The position numbers were made by a program, and so were the translations under genes. DNA of 64,000 nt from assembly GCA_964017235.1 (NCBI GenBank), contig OZ024929.1:161371609-161435608 (forward strand), given 5' to 3'. The DNA is from Sabellastarte sp. h YS-2021 (taxonomy: Eukaryota; Annelida; Polychaeta; Sabellida; Sabellidae). Below are positions 23,801 through 34,367 of this stretch, one piece after another (the first letter of the stretch is position 1; every line of letters begins with the position of its first letter). A model generated the notes under the pieces. It made no database searches, was not told the origin of the DNA, and saw only the letters and a program-made list of their open reading frames with translations.

Positions 23801-26800
23801 GTAAGCTATGCTTATAGTGCGGGCTAGTGCCCATGGTTTTGATTGGTTGAACAGAGATAGTGTCAGATTAAAATCTGTATAAAATGTCCCTAATTATCAC
23901 TCACATCAACATTGTCATCTAAGAGTGAATGTAAACATAAAATTTGACATCTATCATACTGAAATTGTAATAGTCCATCACTGGTTGGACTTTGTGCAGA
24001 ATTATAATCCAATTAGCCCTGAAGAACCACTCCGTCTTCACCAGTAATTTTCAAATTTGATGGCCCTTCTAATTATTCCACGACCAGAAAAATCTGGATG
24101 GACATCAGGACTAGTAGGTTTTATACTCAGGTAGCTATTCTGAATATTCAGCATCCCCTAAAATTAAAGCAGAACATTAATCACTCCATATAATTATATT
24201 TCTAGTCTTAAGGTGTTGTGATTTCTTTTTGATGATTTACACATAAAGAAGTTTTGTTTTAGCTTTTCCTTTCGGGTACACACACAACTATCTGAGAGTA
24301 GCTATCAATCTTTATCCATCGAACAAAATTGCCTTATTATCTCCCGCCGGGCTTTGGCCTGGGAGGGAGATTATAGAATTCATTATGTGTGTGGGTGCGT
24401 GTGTGTGTCACGCAGATTTCTCCAAAACTACTACAGCTACAGACTTTTTGTAATTGTCCTAATGAATTTTCATGCCCTTGAAAATTTTGTTGGTTTTGTG
24501 GACTTGGGCCTAAAGGTAAGTGAGTAATAGCCATTTTAGCTACTTTGTGTAAAGGACTCATAGCTCAAAAACTATTGCAGTTGGAGCTTTTTCTTCAAAT
24601 AGGTTGTTCAGCTACTTCGTCCTTAGCTATAAGATGATACATAGTTTGGGGTTCCATTGCATGCCATAAAAGAGTAATAGCTATTTTCTTATTTGTAGCA
24701 AAATAATGATAGGAGGAAATGTCAAATATCTTCAAAAGTATGAAAGTTAGATAAATCTTTTTAAATAATTATGTTATTCATCTAGTTTTTGATAAGCTAT
24801 CACATGGTAAAGTTTTAGACCTGTTGCACATTGGATTATTAAGCTGAGTAATAGCTACCTTGAAATTCTTACTGTTGAGTAAATATGTTATTCACCTACT
24901 TTGTCATTAACTATAGTCTATAAGATGGCATATACTTTTGGGTTCCGTTGCATGCCATAAGTGGTTAATAGCTATTTTCATATTTGTAGCAAAATAATGA
25001 CAGAAGTAAATGTCAAATATCTTCAAAAGTATTCAAGTTAGGGAAATATTTTCAAATATGTTATTCATCTAGTTTTTGATGAGCTATCAGATAGCTATCA
25101 AAAGTATTAAAGTTTTTACACAAACCTTTTCACATATGTTATTCATCTACTTTTTTGTAAACTATCACATGGTAAAATTTTAGACCTGTTGCACATTAGA
25201 TAGCTGAGTAATAGCTACTTTGAAATTCTTGGTGTTGAGTAAATCCATTGTAACTCCAAAACTGTTGCAGTTAGAGTATTTTCCTAAGATATGTTGTTCA
25301 GCTACTTTGTTCTGAACTACCACATGGCACATAGTCTGGAGCTTCATTGCTTATAACAAATGAGTAAAAGCTATTTTCTCATTTGTAGCTAAATCACGGA
25401 AGAAGAAAATGTCAAATATCTTTAAAAGTTTTACAGTTAGGCCAATCATTTCAAATATTACGGTATTATTTATTGAGTTTTTAATAACATATCATATACT
25501 AATTTCACATTATTCTATCCACTGAGGCTTCTCACTTGTAACTAGAAAGGTATTCAATTTATGTATTTTTTTATCTCCCGCCGGACTTTAGCCCGGGAGG
25601 GAGATTATGAAATGATGCCTGTATGTGCGTGCGTGCGTGCGTGTGTGCGTGCGTGCGTTCGTTAGTTAGTCACGCAGATTTCTCCAAAACTACTACAGCT
25701 ACAGATTTTTTGTAAATTAATGGTCCCAATGAATTTTCACGCCCTCGAAAATTTTTTTGGTTTTATGGACTTAGGCCTAAAGATAAGTGAGTAATAGCAA
25801 TCTTAGCTACTTGGAGTAAAGGGCTCATAACTCAAAAACTATTGCAGTTACAACTTTTTCTTCAAATATGTTGTTCAGCTACTTTGTCCTTAGCTATAAG
25901 ATGGTACATAGTTTGGGGTCCCATTGCATGCCATAAGTGAGTAATAGCTATTTTCTTATTATCTCCCGCCGGGCTTTAGCCCGGGAGGGAGATTATGAAA
26001 TGATGTCTGTGTGTGCGTGAGTGCGTGCGTGCGTTAGTTAGTCACGCAGATTTCTCCAAAACTGCTACAGCTACAGATTTTTTGTAAATTAATTGTCCCA
26101 ATGAATTTTCATGCCCTTGAAAATTTTTTTGGTTTTATTGATTTAGGCCTAAAGATAAGTGAGTAATAGCAATCTTAGCTACTTTGAGTAAAGGGCTCAT
26201 AACTCAAAAACTATTGCAGTAACAAGTTTTTCTTCAAATATGTTGTTCAGCTACTTTGTCCTTAGCTATAAGATGGTACATAGTTTGGGGTCCCATTGCA
26301 TGCCATAAGTGAGTAATAGCTATTTTCTCATTTGTAGCAAAATAATGACATAAGTAAATGTCAAATATCTTCAGAAGTATTAAAGTTACGGAATTCTTTT
26401 CAAATATGTCATTCATCTACTTTTTTGTAAGCTATCACATAGTAAAGTTTCAGACCTGTTGCACATTGCATAGCTAAGTAATAGCTACTTTGAAATTGTG
26501 ACTGTTGAGTAAATCCATTGTAACTCCAAAACTATTGCAGTTACAGCTTTTTCTTCAAATATGTTGTTCAGCTACTTTGTCCTTATAAGATGGTATATAT
26601 TTTGGGGTTGTATTGCATGCCATAAGTGAGTAATAGCTATTTTCTTATTTGTAGCAAAATAACAACATAAGCAAATGTCAAATATCTTCAAAAGTATTAA
26701 AGTTAGGGAAATATTTTCAAATATGTTATTCATCTAGTTTTTGATAACCTATCACATAGTAAAGTTTCAGACCTGTTGCACATTGGATAGCTGAGTAATA

Positions 26801-29800
26801 CCTACTTTGAAATAGTGACTGCAGGGTAAATGCATATAGTTTGGGGTTATATTACATGCCATAAGTGAGTAATAGCTATTTTCTTATTTGTGGCAAAATA
26901 ATGACATAATTTTTCTCAAATAACTGCTTCATCTACTTTTGGGAGAGCTTTCACATGGTGAAGTTGCAGACCCGTAGCTAATTATTCACCTACTCAAAAT
27001 GAGTAAATGATAATTATCTCTAAAAGTATTGCGGATATCCAATTTTTATCAAATAACTCATTCATCTACTTTTGGGAGAGCTTTCACATGGTGAAGTTCC
27101 AGACCCGTAGCTAATTACTCACCTACTCAAAATGAGTAAATGTCAATTATCCCTAAAAGTGTTGGGGATATCCAATTTTTCTTAAATAACTCATTCACCT
27201 ACTTTTGGAAGAGCTTTCACTTGGTGAAGTTTCAGACCTGTAGCTAATTATTCACCTACTCAAAATGAGTAAATGCTAATTATCTCTAAAAGTATTGTGG
27301 ATATCCAATTTTTATCAAATTACTCGTTCATCTACTTTTGGGAGAGCTTTCACATGGTGAAGTTCCAGACCCGTAGCTAATTACTCACCTACTCAAAATG
27401 AGTAAATGTGAATTATCTGTAAAAGTATTGCAGATATCCAATTTTTCTCAAATAACTCATTCACCTACTTTTGGGAGAGCTTTCACTTGGTGAGGTTTCA
27501 GACCCGTAGCTAATTATTCACCTACTCAAAATGAGTAAATGCTAATTATCTCTAAAAGTATTGCGGATATCCAATTTTTATCAAATAACTCATTCATCTA
27601 CTTTTGGGAGGGCTTTCACATGGTGAAGTTCCAGACCTGTAGCTAATTACTCACCTACTGAAAATGAGTAAATGTGAATTATCTCTAAAAGTATTGCAGA
27701 TAGCAAATTTTTCTCAAATAACTCATTCACCTACTTTTGGGAGAGCTTTCACTTGGTGAAGTTTCACACCCGTAGTTAATTATTCACCTACTCAAAATGA
27801 GTAACTGCCTATTATCACTAAAAGTATTGCAGATAGCCAATATTTCTCAAATAACTCATTCACCTACATTTTGGAGAGCTTTCACATGCTAAATTTTTTC
27901 AATGAATTTTTAAAATAATTTTTAATGCATTAAAATTCATGAAATCATGCACTAAATCAATTATAACTTGAAAAGTATTACATTTAGAGCACCTTGTTAA
28001 AATATGTTATCTTTAGTACATCTAATTTATATGGCGGGAGATAAATGCATGCGTCAGAATGCTTGTTTGTAGCAAAATAATGACATAAGTAAATGTCAAA
28101 TATCTTCAAAAGTATTAAAGTTAGGGAATTCTTTTCAAATATGTTGTTCATCTACTTTTTGATAAGCTATCACATAGTAAAGTTTCAGATCTGTTGCACA
28201 TTGGATAGCTGAGTAATAGCTACTTTGAAATTCTACAGTTGAGTAAATCCATTGTAACTCCAAAACTAGTGCAGTTAGAGTATTTTCCTAAAATATGTTG
28301 TTCAGCTACTTTGTCCTTAATTATAAGATGCCATATAGTTTGGGGTTCTATTGCATGCCATAAGTGAGTAATAGCTATTTCCTTATTTGAAGCAAAATAA
28401 CGACATGAGTAAATTTCAAATATCTTCAAAAGTATTAAAATTAGGGAATTCTTTTCAAATATGTTATTCATCTAGTTTTTGGTAAGGTATCACATACTAA
28501 AGTTTGAGACCTGTTGCACATTGGATAGCTGAGTAATAGCTACTTTGAAATTGTGACTGTTGAGTAAATCCATTGTAACTCCAAAACTATTGCAGTTAGA
28601 GTATTTTCCAAAAATATGTTATTCAGCTGCTTTTTCCTTATCTATAAGATGGCATATAGTTTGGGGTTCTGTTGCATGCCATAAGTGAGTAATAGCTATT
28701 TTCTTATTTGTAGCAAAATAACAACGTAAGTAAATTTCAAATATCTTCAAAAGTATTCAAGTTAGGGAAATATTTTCAAATATGTTATTCATCTAGTTTT
28801 AGATGAGCTATCAGATAGTAAAGCTGCAAACCTGTTGCACACTGGGCAGCTGAGTAATAGCTACTTTGAAATTGTGACTGTTGAGTAAATCCATTGTAAC
28901 TCAAAAACTACTGCAGTTACAGGATTTTCCTAAAATAATTTGTTCAGCTACTTTTTCCTTAACTATAAGATGGCATATCGTTTGGGGTTCCATTGCATGT
29001 CATAAGTGAGCAATAGCTACTTTCTTATTTGTAGCAAAATTATGATGGAAATAAATGTCAAATACCTTCACAAGTACCAAAGTTAGGCAAATCTTTTCAT
29101 TTGTTATTCATCTATTTTTTCAAAAGCTTACTTTCCTGTGTCCTTTATATTTTTGTTGCTTTTGCAGATGTAGGTCAATAGCTAAGTGAGTAGATAGCTG
29201 AGCAAGAGCTACTAAAATGAGTAAATGTCTTTTATCTCTAAAAGTATTATAGGTAGGCAATTTCTTCTAAATAAGTCATTCACCTACTTTTGGGTGATCT
29301 ACCACATAGTGAAGTTGCAGAACTGTAGCTCTTTGGATGGCAGAGTAATAGCCACTAAAATAAGTAAATATCTTTTATCTCTAAAAGTGTTACAGATAGG
29401 CAATTTCTTCTAAATACGTCCTTACCTACTTTGGGTTGATGTACTGCATAATAAAGTTGCAGAACTGTAGCTCTTTGGATGGCAGAGTAATAGCTACTAA
29501 AGTGAGTAAATGCCTTTTGTCTTTAAAAGTATTGCAATCTAACATTAAACTTGTTGTCACTTCTACATGTGCCTCCATCTCACAAGAAAATTTATATTCC
29601 ACTATCTTTAGTACATCTAATTTATACGGCGGGAGATAAATGCATGCATCAGAATGCTTGTTTTCAAATATTTTGTTCACCTACTTTTTGATGTTCTGTG
29701 TCATGGCAAATTTTCAGAGCTATAGCTCCACAGCTACCTTGGTAATAGTTGCTTTGCTATTTTGCGATTGAGTAAATCGCTTGTAACTTCAAAAGTTTTA

Positions 29801-31119
29801 AATTTAGAGGTTTTTTATCAAATATGTTGTTCATCTACTTTTTGATGTTCTGTACGTGTCATGATGAATTGTCAGAGCTGTACCTATTATGCTAACTGAG
29901 TAATAGCTGCTGTGACATTTTGCCACTGAGTAAGTCACATTTAAGATCACGAGTATTCAGCTTAGAGGTTTGCTGTAAAATATGTTATCCTTAGGGTACC
30001 AAGGACTACTCCTGTAGAATATCTGAAAAATTGTATCTTCTGACTTTTCCGAATTTCAGCCGCCATCTTGAATTTTGGCAAACATAGAAAATGTCGTTTA
30101 TATCGAAAACCGTAAGAGATAGAGCGATTTCGGGCAAATTTTGGATCCCCAGGGTATTAAGTACATCTCCACTAGCCCATCTGAAAAATTTTGACTTTTC
30201 AGAATTTCAGCCGCCATCTTGAATTTTGGGCGAAATGGAAAATGTTGTTTATCTTGAAAACCGTAAGAGATAGAGCAATTCCGGGCAAATTTTGGACCCC
30301 CAGGGTACTAAGTAGAACTCCTCTAGCATCTCTGAAAAAATTTAGACTTTTCTGATTTTCGGCTGCCATCTTGAATTTTGGCGGAAATGGAAAATGCCAT
30401 TTATCTGTAAAAGCAATTTCTTCTAAATAAGTCATTTTGGGTGATCTACCACATAGTGAAGTTGCAGAACTCACTCAGTAGTTCTTTGCATAGTTGAGTA
30501 TTAGAAACTAAAATGAGTAAATACCTTTTATCTGTAAAAGTATTGCGCATAGGCAATTTCTTCTAAATAAGTCATTCACCTACTTTTGGGTGATCTACTA
30601 CATAGTGAAGTTGCAGAACTGTAGGTGTTTGCATGGCAGAGTAATAGCTACTAAATGAGTAAATGCCTTTTATCTTTAAAAGTATTATAATCAAACGTCA
30701 AAGTGCCTCTTGCTTATTGTTACTTCTACATGTGCCTCTGTCTCACAAGAAAAGCTATATTACACTGTCTTTAGTACATCTAATTTATACAGCGGGATAT
30801 AATTGCATGTGTCAGAATACTTGTTGTAAAAATGTTCTGTACACAATGTAATCCAAGTAAAATTTGAGTCGTTAATTTTATTTAAATGACAGTTTCCAAA
30901 AGGAAAACTTTCTCTTTAATAGCTGATAATATATCCATATTTAGCCATACTGTCTTTGCGTAAAATTATCATACTATATTTTCAAAGAATTAACTTAATC
31001 TTTTTGTATTTTAGTGTATTGGAAAACCACATTATAGGCTTGCAGGACTAATCTTCTCTGAACTGAGTGATGCTTGGACCGCATTTGAAGAAGAAGGCAT
31101 GAAATCTCGGCATTTTTAA
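20678..31119 (+). CDS. Auxilin / cyclin-G-associated kinase (GAK) family protein, C-terminal J domain (partial gene)
   Basis: The two final coding exons are 20678-20854 and 31015-31119, joined in phase 0 (177 + 105 bp, stop included) to give 93 C-terminal residues. They contain the auxilin-type J domain in order: the extra N-terminal helix (KDIRALLCTLDQVLW), helix II (ADQVRKHFRKAVRTV), the HPD loop (HPDV) and helix III (LAGLIFSELSDAWTAFEEEG), ending a few residues later. In the family this domain recruits Hsc70 and triggers ATP hydrolysis to strip clathrin coats from vesicles in the cytosol. The HPD triad needed for Hsc70 stimulation is intact; the next residue is V where K is usual. The upstream parts (PTEN-like region, clathrin-binding motifs, and kinase if this is GAK) are not seen, so auxilin and GAK cannot be separated. 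The J-domain intron is 10160 bp and full of transposons. Confidence 0.85.
21236..22206. mobile_element. Non-autonomous DNA transposon with 9 bp target duplication
   Basis: The element body is 21245-22197 (953 bp), flanked on both sides by an exact CATCATATC (21236-21244 and 22198-22206). The ends are inverted repeats: GGTTTACTTCAATTTCGCCC and the complement of GGGTACGTCAATTTCGCCC, both continuing CCAGCAATTT. A second 'gggggcgaaat' unit is stacked inside the right end. The body holds two diverged ~225 bp copies around 'caaagaccttttgat' / 'caaagagcttttgat' and no transposase. GG ends with an 8-9 bp duplication fit Merlin- or Mutator-like mobilisation; this is inference. Confidence 0.85.
22419..23651. 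mobile_element. hAT-like non-autonomous element
   Basis: It starts CAGGGTTGGCAGTTTTATCC and ends with the complement of CAAAGTTGCA, next to 'ttttgtccgg' blocks inverted relative to the left end. The 8 bp flanks are AAAAACAG and AAAGACAG, one mismatch, as expected of an old 8 bp hAT target duplication. Both ends carry short direct repeats of 'ggttttatccacttttgga' type. No transposase frame is seen in between. Confidence 0.65.
24500..26900. repeat. Degenerate tandem repeats, about 310-330 bp unit, left block
   Basis: The recurring phrases are 'gagtaatagctattttctta', 'tttgtagcaaaataatgaca', 'tcaaatatcttcaaaagtat', 'gacctgttgcacatt' and 'ttggggttccattgcatgcc'. The units are broken by the two internal left ends of family 2 at 25574 and 25962. 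Confidence 0.7.
26928..27890. repeat. 133 bp tandem array, eight monomers with dimeric pattern
   Basis: The anchor 'ttca(t/c)ctacttttgggag' occurs at 26928, 27061, 27194, 27327, 27460, 27593, 27726 and 27859, exactly 133 bp apart every time. From 27061 the monomers mostly alternate between 'catct...cacatggtgaagttcc' and 'cacct...cacttggtgaagtttc', making a 266 bp higher-order unit. The last monomer is truncated. Confidence 0.92.
28066..29130. repeat. Degenerate tandem repeats, about 310-330 bp unit, right block
   Basis: This is the same unit as in the 24.5-26.9 kb block; the anchor 'tggggtt' of the 'tttggggtt' phrase is at 28341, 28672 and 28983. A shorter related unit ('aaagttgcagaactgtagct') continues from 29.22 to 29.55 kb and again at 30.43-30.69 kb. 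Confidence 0.75.
29990..30420. repeat. Three copies of a ~151 bp tandem repeat
   Basis: 'ccgccatcttgaattttgg' or a close variant occurs at 30060, 30211 and 30363, with 'aaaccgtaagagatagagc' and 'caaattttgga.ccccagggta' between copies. Confidence 0.85.
31015..31119 (+). CDS. Auxilin/GAK-like terminal exon: J-domain helix III
   Basis: The acceptor is 'tttttgtattttag'. The exon encodes 34 residues and a TAA stop at 31117-31119, starting C-I-G-K-P-H directly after HPDV of the previous exon, as in the family where a short G-x-P segment precedes helix III. The tail after the helix is short, as is usual in auxilins. Confidence 0.88.
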   Translation, partial: CIGKPHYRLAGLIFSELSDAWTAFEEEGMKSRHF

Positions 31120-33271
31120 AACAAGCTTAATGCTTGTTCAAACAATCTTAAAAATTTACTGAAAGAAGCTTAATAACTTCCATGTCTTTTGGTTGCTAAT
31201 ATTTGTGAACTGTTATTACATAAACTTAAACTCTGGTCGGATAATCGAGGGGTTCGGATAGATGAAGGAACCCGAAATTCACCGAGTGGGCAATAATTGA
31301 AGAAACATCGTTTTTATGCACTAGATATAGACCTCGGTAGTCATTGATGAAATAGTTTGATGTATTTGCGTAATATAAGTGACCCTCTAATTGTCACCTA
31401 TTTTGCTCCATATCTATGGATATTAACATTTTTATTTAAAATATTACATGGACTTGAGCTGGGTGTGTTCAGTTTGGTACATGCATGTTGACGTTTTAAT
31501 TTTAGATAAACATCGTTATGCATTGTGTCAACTGAAAAACTCTGGGAGATTATTTATTGTAAAACCCCAAGCGAACACGCCTTCAGTGATGCGTGTGTTT
31601 GGTTGGTAATGCATTGTTGACGTCATTTCTTTTGATACACATTGTCAGTCTGTGATCTACTCCGGGAGATTATAACATTGCAAAATCAATCGAACACGGC
31701 TTTTTGTGGATGGTATGTTTTATAAAGCATTAGAATTAATAGTTTCTGAGAATTTGTAAAATCCAGTATTATCGCTCACGCTAGACGGTGCATTATATGT
31801 AGGGAGACAAGATTTCAGTTTGGTTAATCGGTAGATTCGGATAATAGAAGGCCAGATAATCAAGGTTCTGCTGTATATATGTCAATATAATATAATGGTG
31901 AACTGTTAAAATGTTGGTTGAAACAAGCTTTTGGTCTGATTTCACTGTATAGAAAAGACTGTTATGAACTTCTAGCACCCACATATTAGCTCAAAATCAA
32001 TTTTTTCCCTCTCATTTATATGTCACTGTTTTGTTTATGTCACAGTTTTATTGATATTTTTCATAATTAATCTTTTATTGTCCAAAGAAATTTCTTTATC
32101 TGAAAATGTGTACATAAAAGGTATCCTCTTCGAGGCTACTCTTAGGGCTTCTATTGCAGTGATTTTCATTCATATATAAAATTTAAAATCCTGACTGGAA
32201 AGAGAAAAATTATGACATCTGTACATTCCAAAATATATGAATATATTTTTATAATAAACTCTGTGTGACCACAGCTGATATCTTTATAAGCCAAAGATTT
32301 CATAAGATAAGAGCAAATCAATTTTAACCTGTATTATGATTTATAAACGTATCATTATATACTGTTAATTTTCAAATGTAATAAGTAGATCAGAATATAA
32401 CTTGTCAGGGCTCATTTGTGGTTTAAAGCCTTTTAACCCCACACCCAGGTGGGTGGAGAAAAAACCTTGTCCTGGCTGTATCTCAGAAACAGTGAGGTGT
32501 AAGATGTTGATACTTGGTAGGGACATTGGTTGGGGCTGTAGACATGTAGTGTCATGATGTGACCTTGATTTGACCTTTGACCTTGCTGTAGTGACCTTGG
32601 CCTTTAAAATTTTGTCTGATTCACATCTCAGAAACTGTAAGGTGTAGGAAGTTGATTCTTGGTTGGATAATTGGTTGGGGAGAGTAGGTAAGCTAAATCA
32701 TCATGTGACCTTTAACCTTGGCTCTGCAAAAGTGTATTCACCTGCCATATTTGAGACATATTTCACTTATCACAAAGATATATTGATTGGTGCATATCAT
32801 TATTATGTATTTTACCTAGGTGTACTATCTCTTTTGACAGCTATACTTCAATTAATAAATTTTACAGCTTCAAAATTTTTAGTTTACTCATTAATGGTGT
32901 TGTCTTCCTATTGAATTATCTTATGTTACATGTAATACTTTTATCTTTTACATTTTCTCTCTCTTAAATGTAATTTTCTGTTCTTCAACATTATTTGGAC
33001 CTTTACATAACTGACACTGTTTGCTCTGAAAGTCTCCTGATCTTTGTACTCTTGCACTTCTTCTATAGTTCATGATGTTGAAAATTATTTCTGCTGTGGG
33101 GGTTGGGGGCTAGATCACTTTCAGGGTGGCTCTTTCACAATCATAAAGACAGGGTCATGAAGCAAGATTCAAATACAAGATGTAATGACCACACAGAAGA
33201 ATGAATCGACCTTAACAACTTTCCATCTTCTGCATGTTTTATAACTTCTTATTGTGAGTTTTATAATTATA
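31120..33271. other. 3' flank of the auxilin-like gene and repeats
   Basis: The start is presumably its 3' untranslated region; the first AATAAA I note on this strand is near 32252. From about 32.44 to 33.13 kb lies a dispersed repeat that recurs at 53.0-53.94 kb. No other exon is seen. Confidence 0.5.
32440..33130. repeat. Dispersed repeat with 'cttggtagggacattggtt' units, copy 1
   Basis: Units carry 'tatctcagaaacxgtaaggtg', 'gttgatacttggtagggaca' and 'gtgaccttgatttgaccttt'. They are followed by a distinct tail ('cacctgccatatttgagaca', 'gctatacttcaattaataaa') that recurs at 53.6-53.95 kb. Unit-only copies lie at 34.52-34.99 and 36.0-36.43 kb. Confidence 0.75.
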
Positions 33272-34367
33272 TCCCCAGACAAAAGTCAGGGATATATTGG
33301 TTTCACGTCCATCACGCCGCCGCCGTACATTTTGACTTGTGTGCGCGATAACTCAAAAACGCTTTCACGGATTTCATCCAAACTTGGCACACACATGTAT
33401 TTGGGTCAGGAGAGGAACCCTATTTTAAGGTGACCTTAAACTTCCAATAATAAAGAACTTATGGCTACCTTAAGGTCAAAAATTTGACTTTTTGCCACTT
33501 AATGCCCTCTAGGTCACAGACTATGTGGCTTATCTGGCTCAAATTTTACCTGGGAACACATTACTATATTCTCCTTATATAGACCAAAAATCAAACTTTA
33601 TGTTAAGGTTAAAATTGTTTTTGAGCCCCATAAAGACCATAACTTAAAAGTGGTAGGTCTGACAAGTCTATAACTGTAGTAGAGTAAGAAATCTAAAATT
33701 CGCCACATATCTGAAATTCGCCACATGTGAAAATACTAATAAAATAAATGAATTGTGGTGAGATTTGTTGAATGTATAGTAAATTAAGGCTTTTTGAACT
33801 GAAAAATACCAATTTTTAGACAAAAACATCATTCCTTCATAAAATTAACTAAGGTTTTAGAGGTGGCGAATTTTAGATTCCTGGCGAATTTTAGATTTCT
33901 TACTCTAGATATAACTTTTACATGAAGTCTTTATCTGTCAAAAATTTTAAGTCTGTAACTTTAATTTTAAGGTCACCTTAAGGTCTCTTAAATGCCCACA
34001 GACCCCCAATTTATGGACTTTTTACCACTTTTAAGCCCTATAACTGTCATAATATGCGCCTGATACAGCTCAAATCACATCTGGGAATACATTAATATGT
34101 TCTTTTTTCATGTGCCAAAAACCAAGGCTTTAAGTAGATATTTAACATGTATGTGAGACCCATGAATGATCCACTCAGAGAACTTTTTTTTAAATTGACC
34201 CCCAAAAAATGAAAAAAAAATGGTTTAACCAAAAAAAAAAATGAAAAATAGTTTGTAATAATTGTGAATCACACAAAATGGGTGCTGCAAAAAATACCCA
34301 GTGAATGCTTGTGGTGTGAGAGATGGCCTGTCTGGGGATATGTTGGCGTCGAGCCGGCGCAATCTAG
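33272..34367 (+). mobile_element. Helitron-like non-autonomous element, family 1 copy 3
   Basis: The left end is A|TCCCCAGACAAAAGTCAGG. The right end is gtctggggatatgttggcgt, then a weak hairpin gtcga-g-ccggc, then gcaat and CTAG|T. The core has two monomers of the ~345 bp repeat ('ggactttttaccacttttaa'). At 1096 bp it is the shortest copy; it lacks most of the 1.5 kb 3' module but keeps its last ~80 bp ('acccagtgaatgcttgtggt'). A 224 bp MITE is inserted at 33682-33905. Confidence 0.65.
33682..33905. mobile_element. TA-inserted MITE
   Basis: TA|GAGTAAGAAATCTAAAATTC on the left is matched by the exact reverse complement and TA on the right (33906-33907). The subterminal motif 'attcgccacat' / 'ggcgaattttaga' is doubled at each end. 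The surrounding repeat reads continuously (gtag TA gatataac) if the element is removed, which proves insertion. Confidence 0.88.

Larger units (their letters stand above)
24340..30823 (+). mobile_element. Nested cluster of hairpin-start elements, family 2
   Basis: Three left ends start A|TCTCCCGCCGG at 24340, 25574 and 25962. In each the first ~33 bases fold as a hairpin (atctccc-ccgggct / agcccgg-gggagat). All three continue with a GT-rich GTGCGTGC stretch and 'tcacgcagatttctccaaaa'. Three right ends follow: 'ggcgggagataaatgcatgc', 'gtcagaatg' and CTTG|T at 28062-28065, 29657-29660 and 30820-30823, each preceded by 'tagtacatctaatttata'. Three openings followed by three closings suggests nested insertion or serial extension. 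Resemblance to Helitrons (A|TC start, 3' hairpin gcat/atgc, following T) is partial because CTTG is not CTRR. No protein is encoded. Confidence 0.55.

Noticed and set aside
26928-27890. Regular array considered as CRISPR
   Set aside because: Whole 133 bp monomers repeat with no unique spacers, and the genome is animal.
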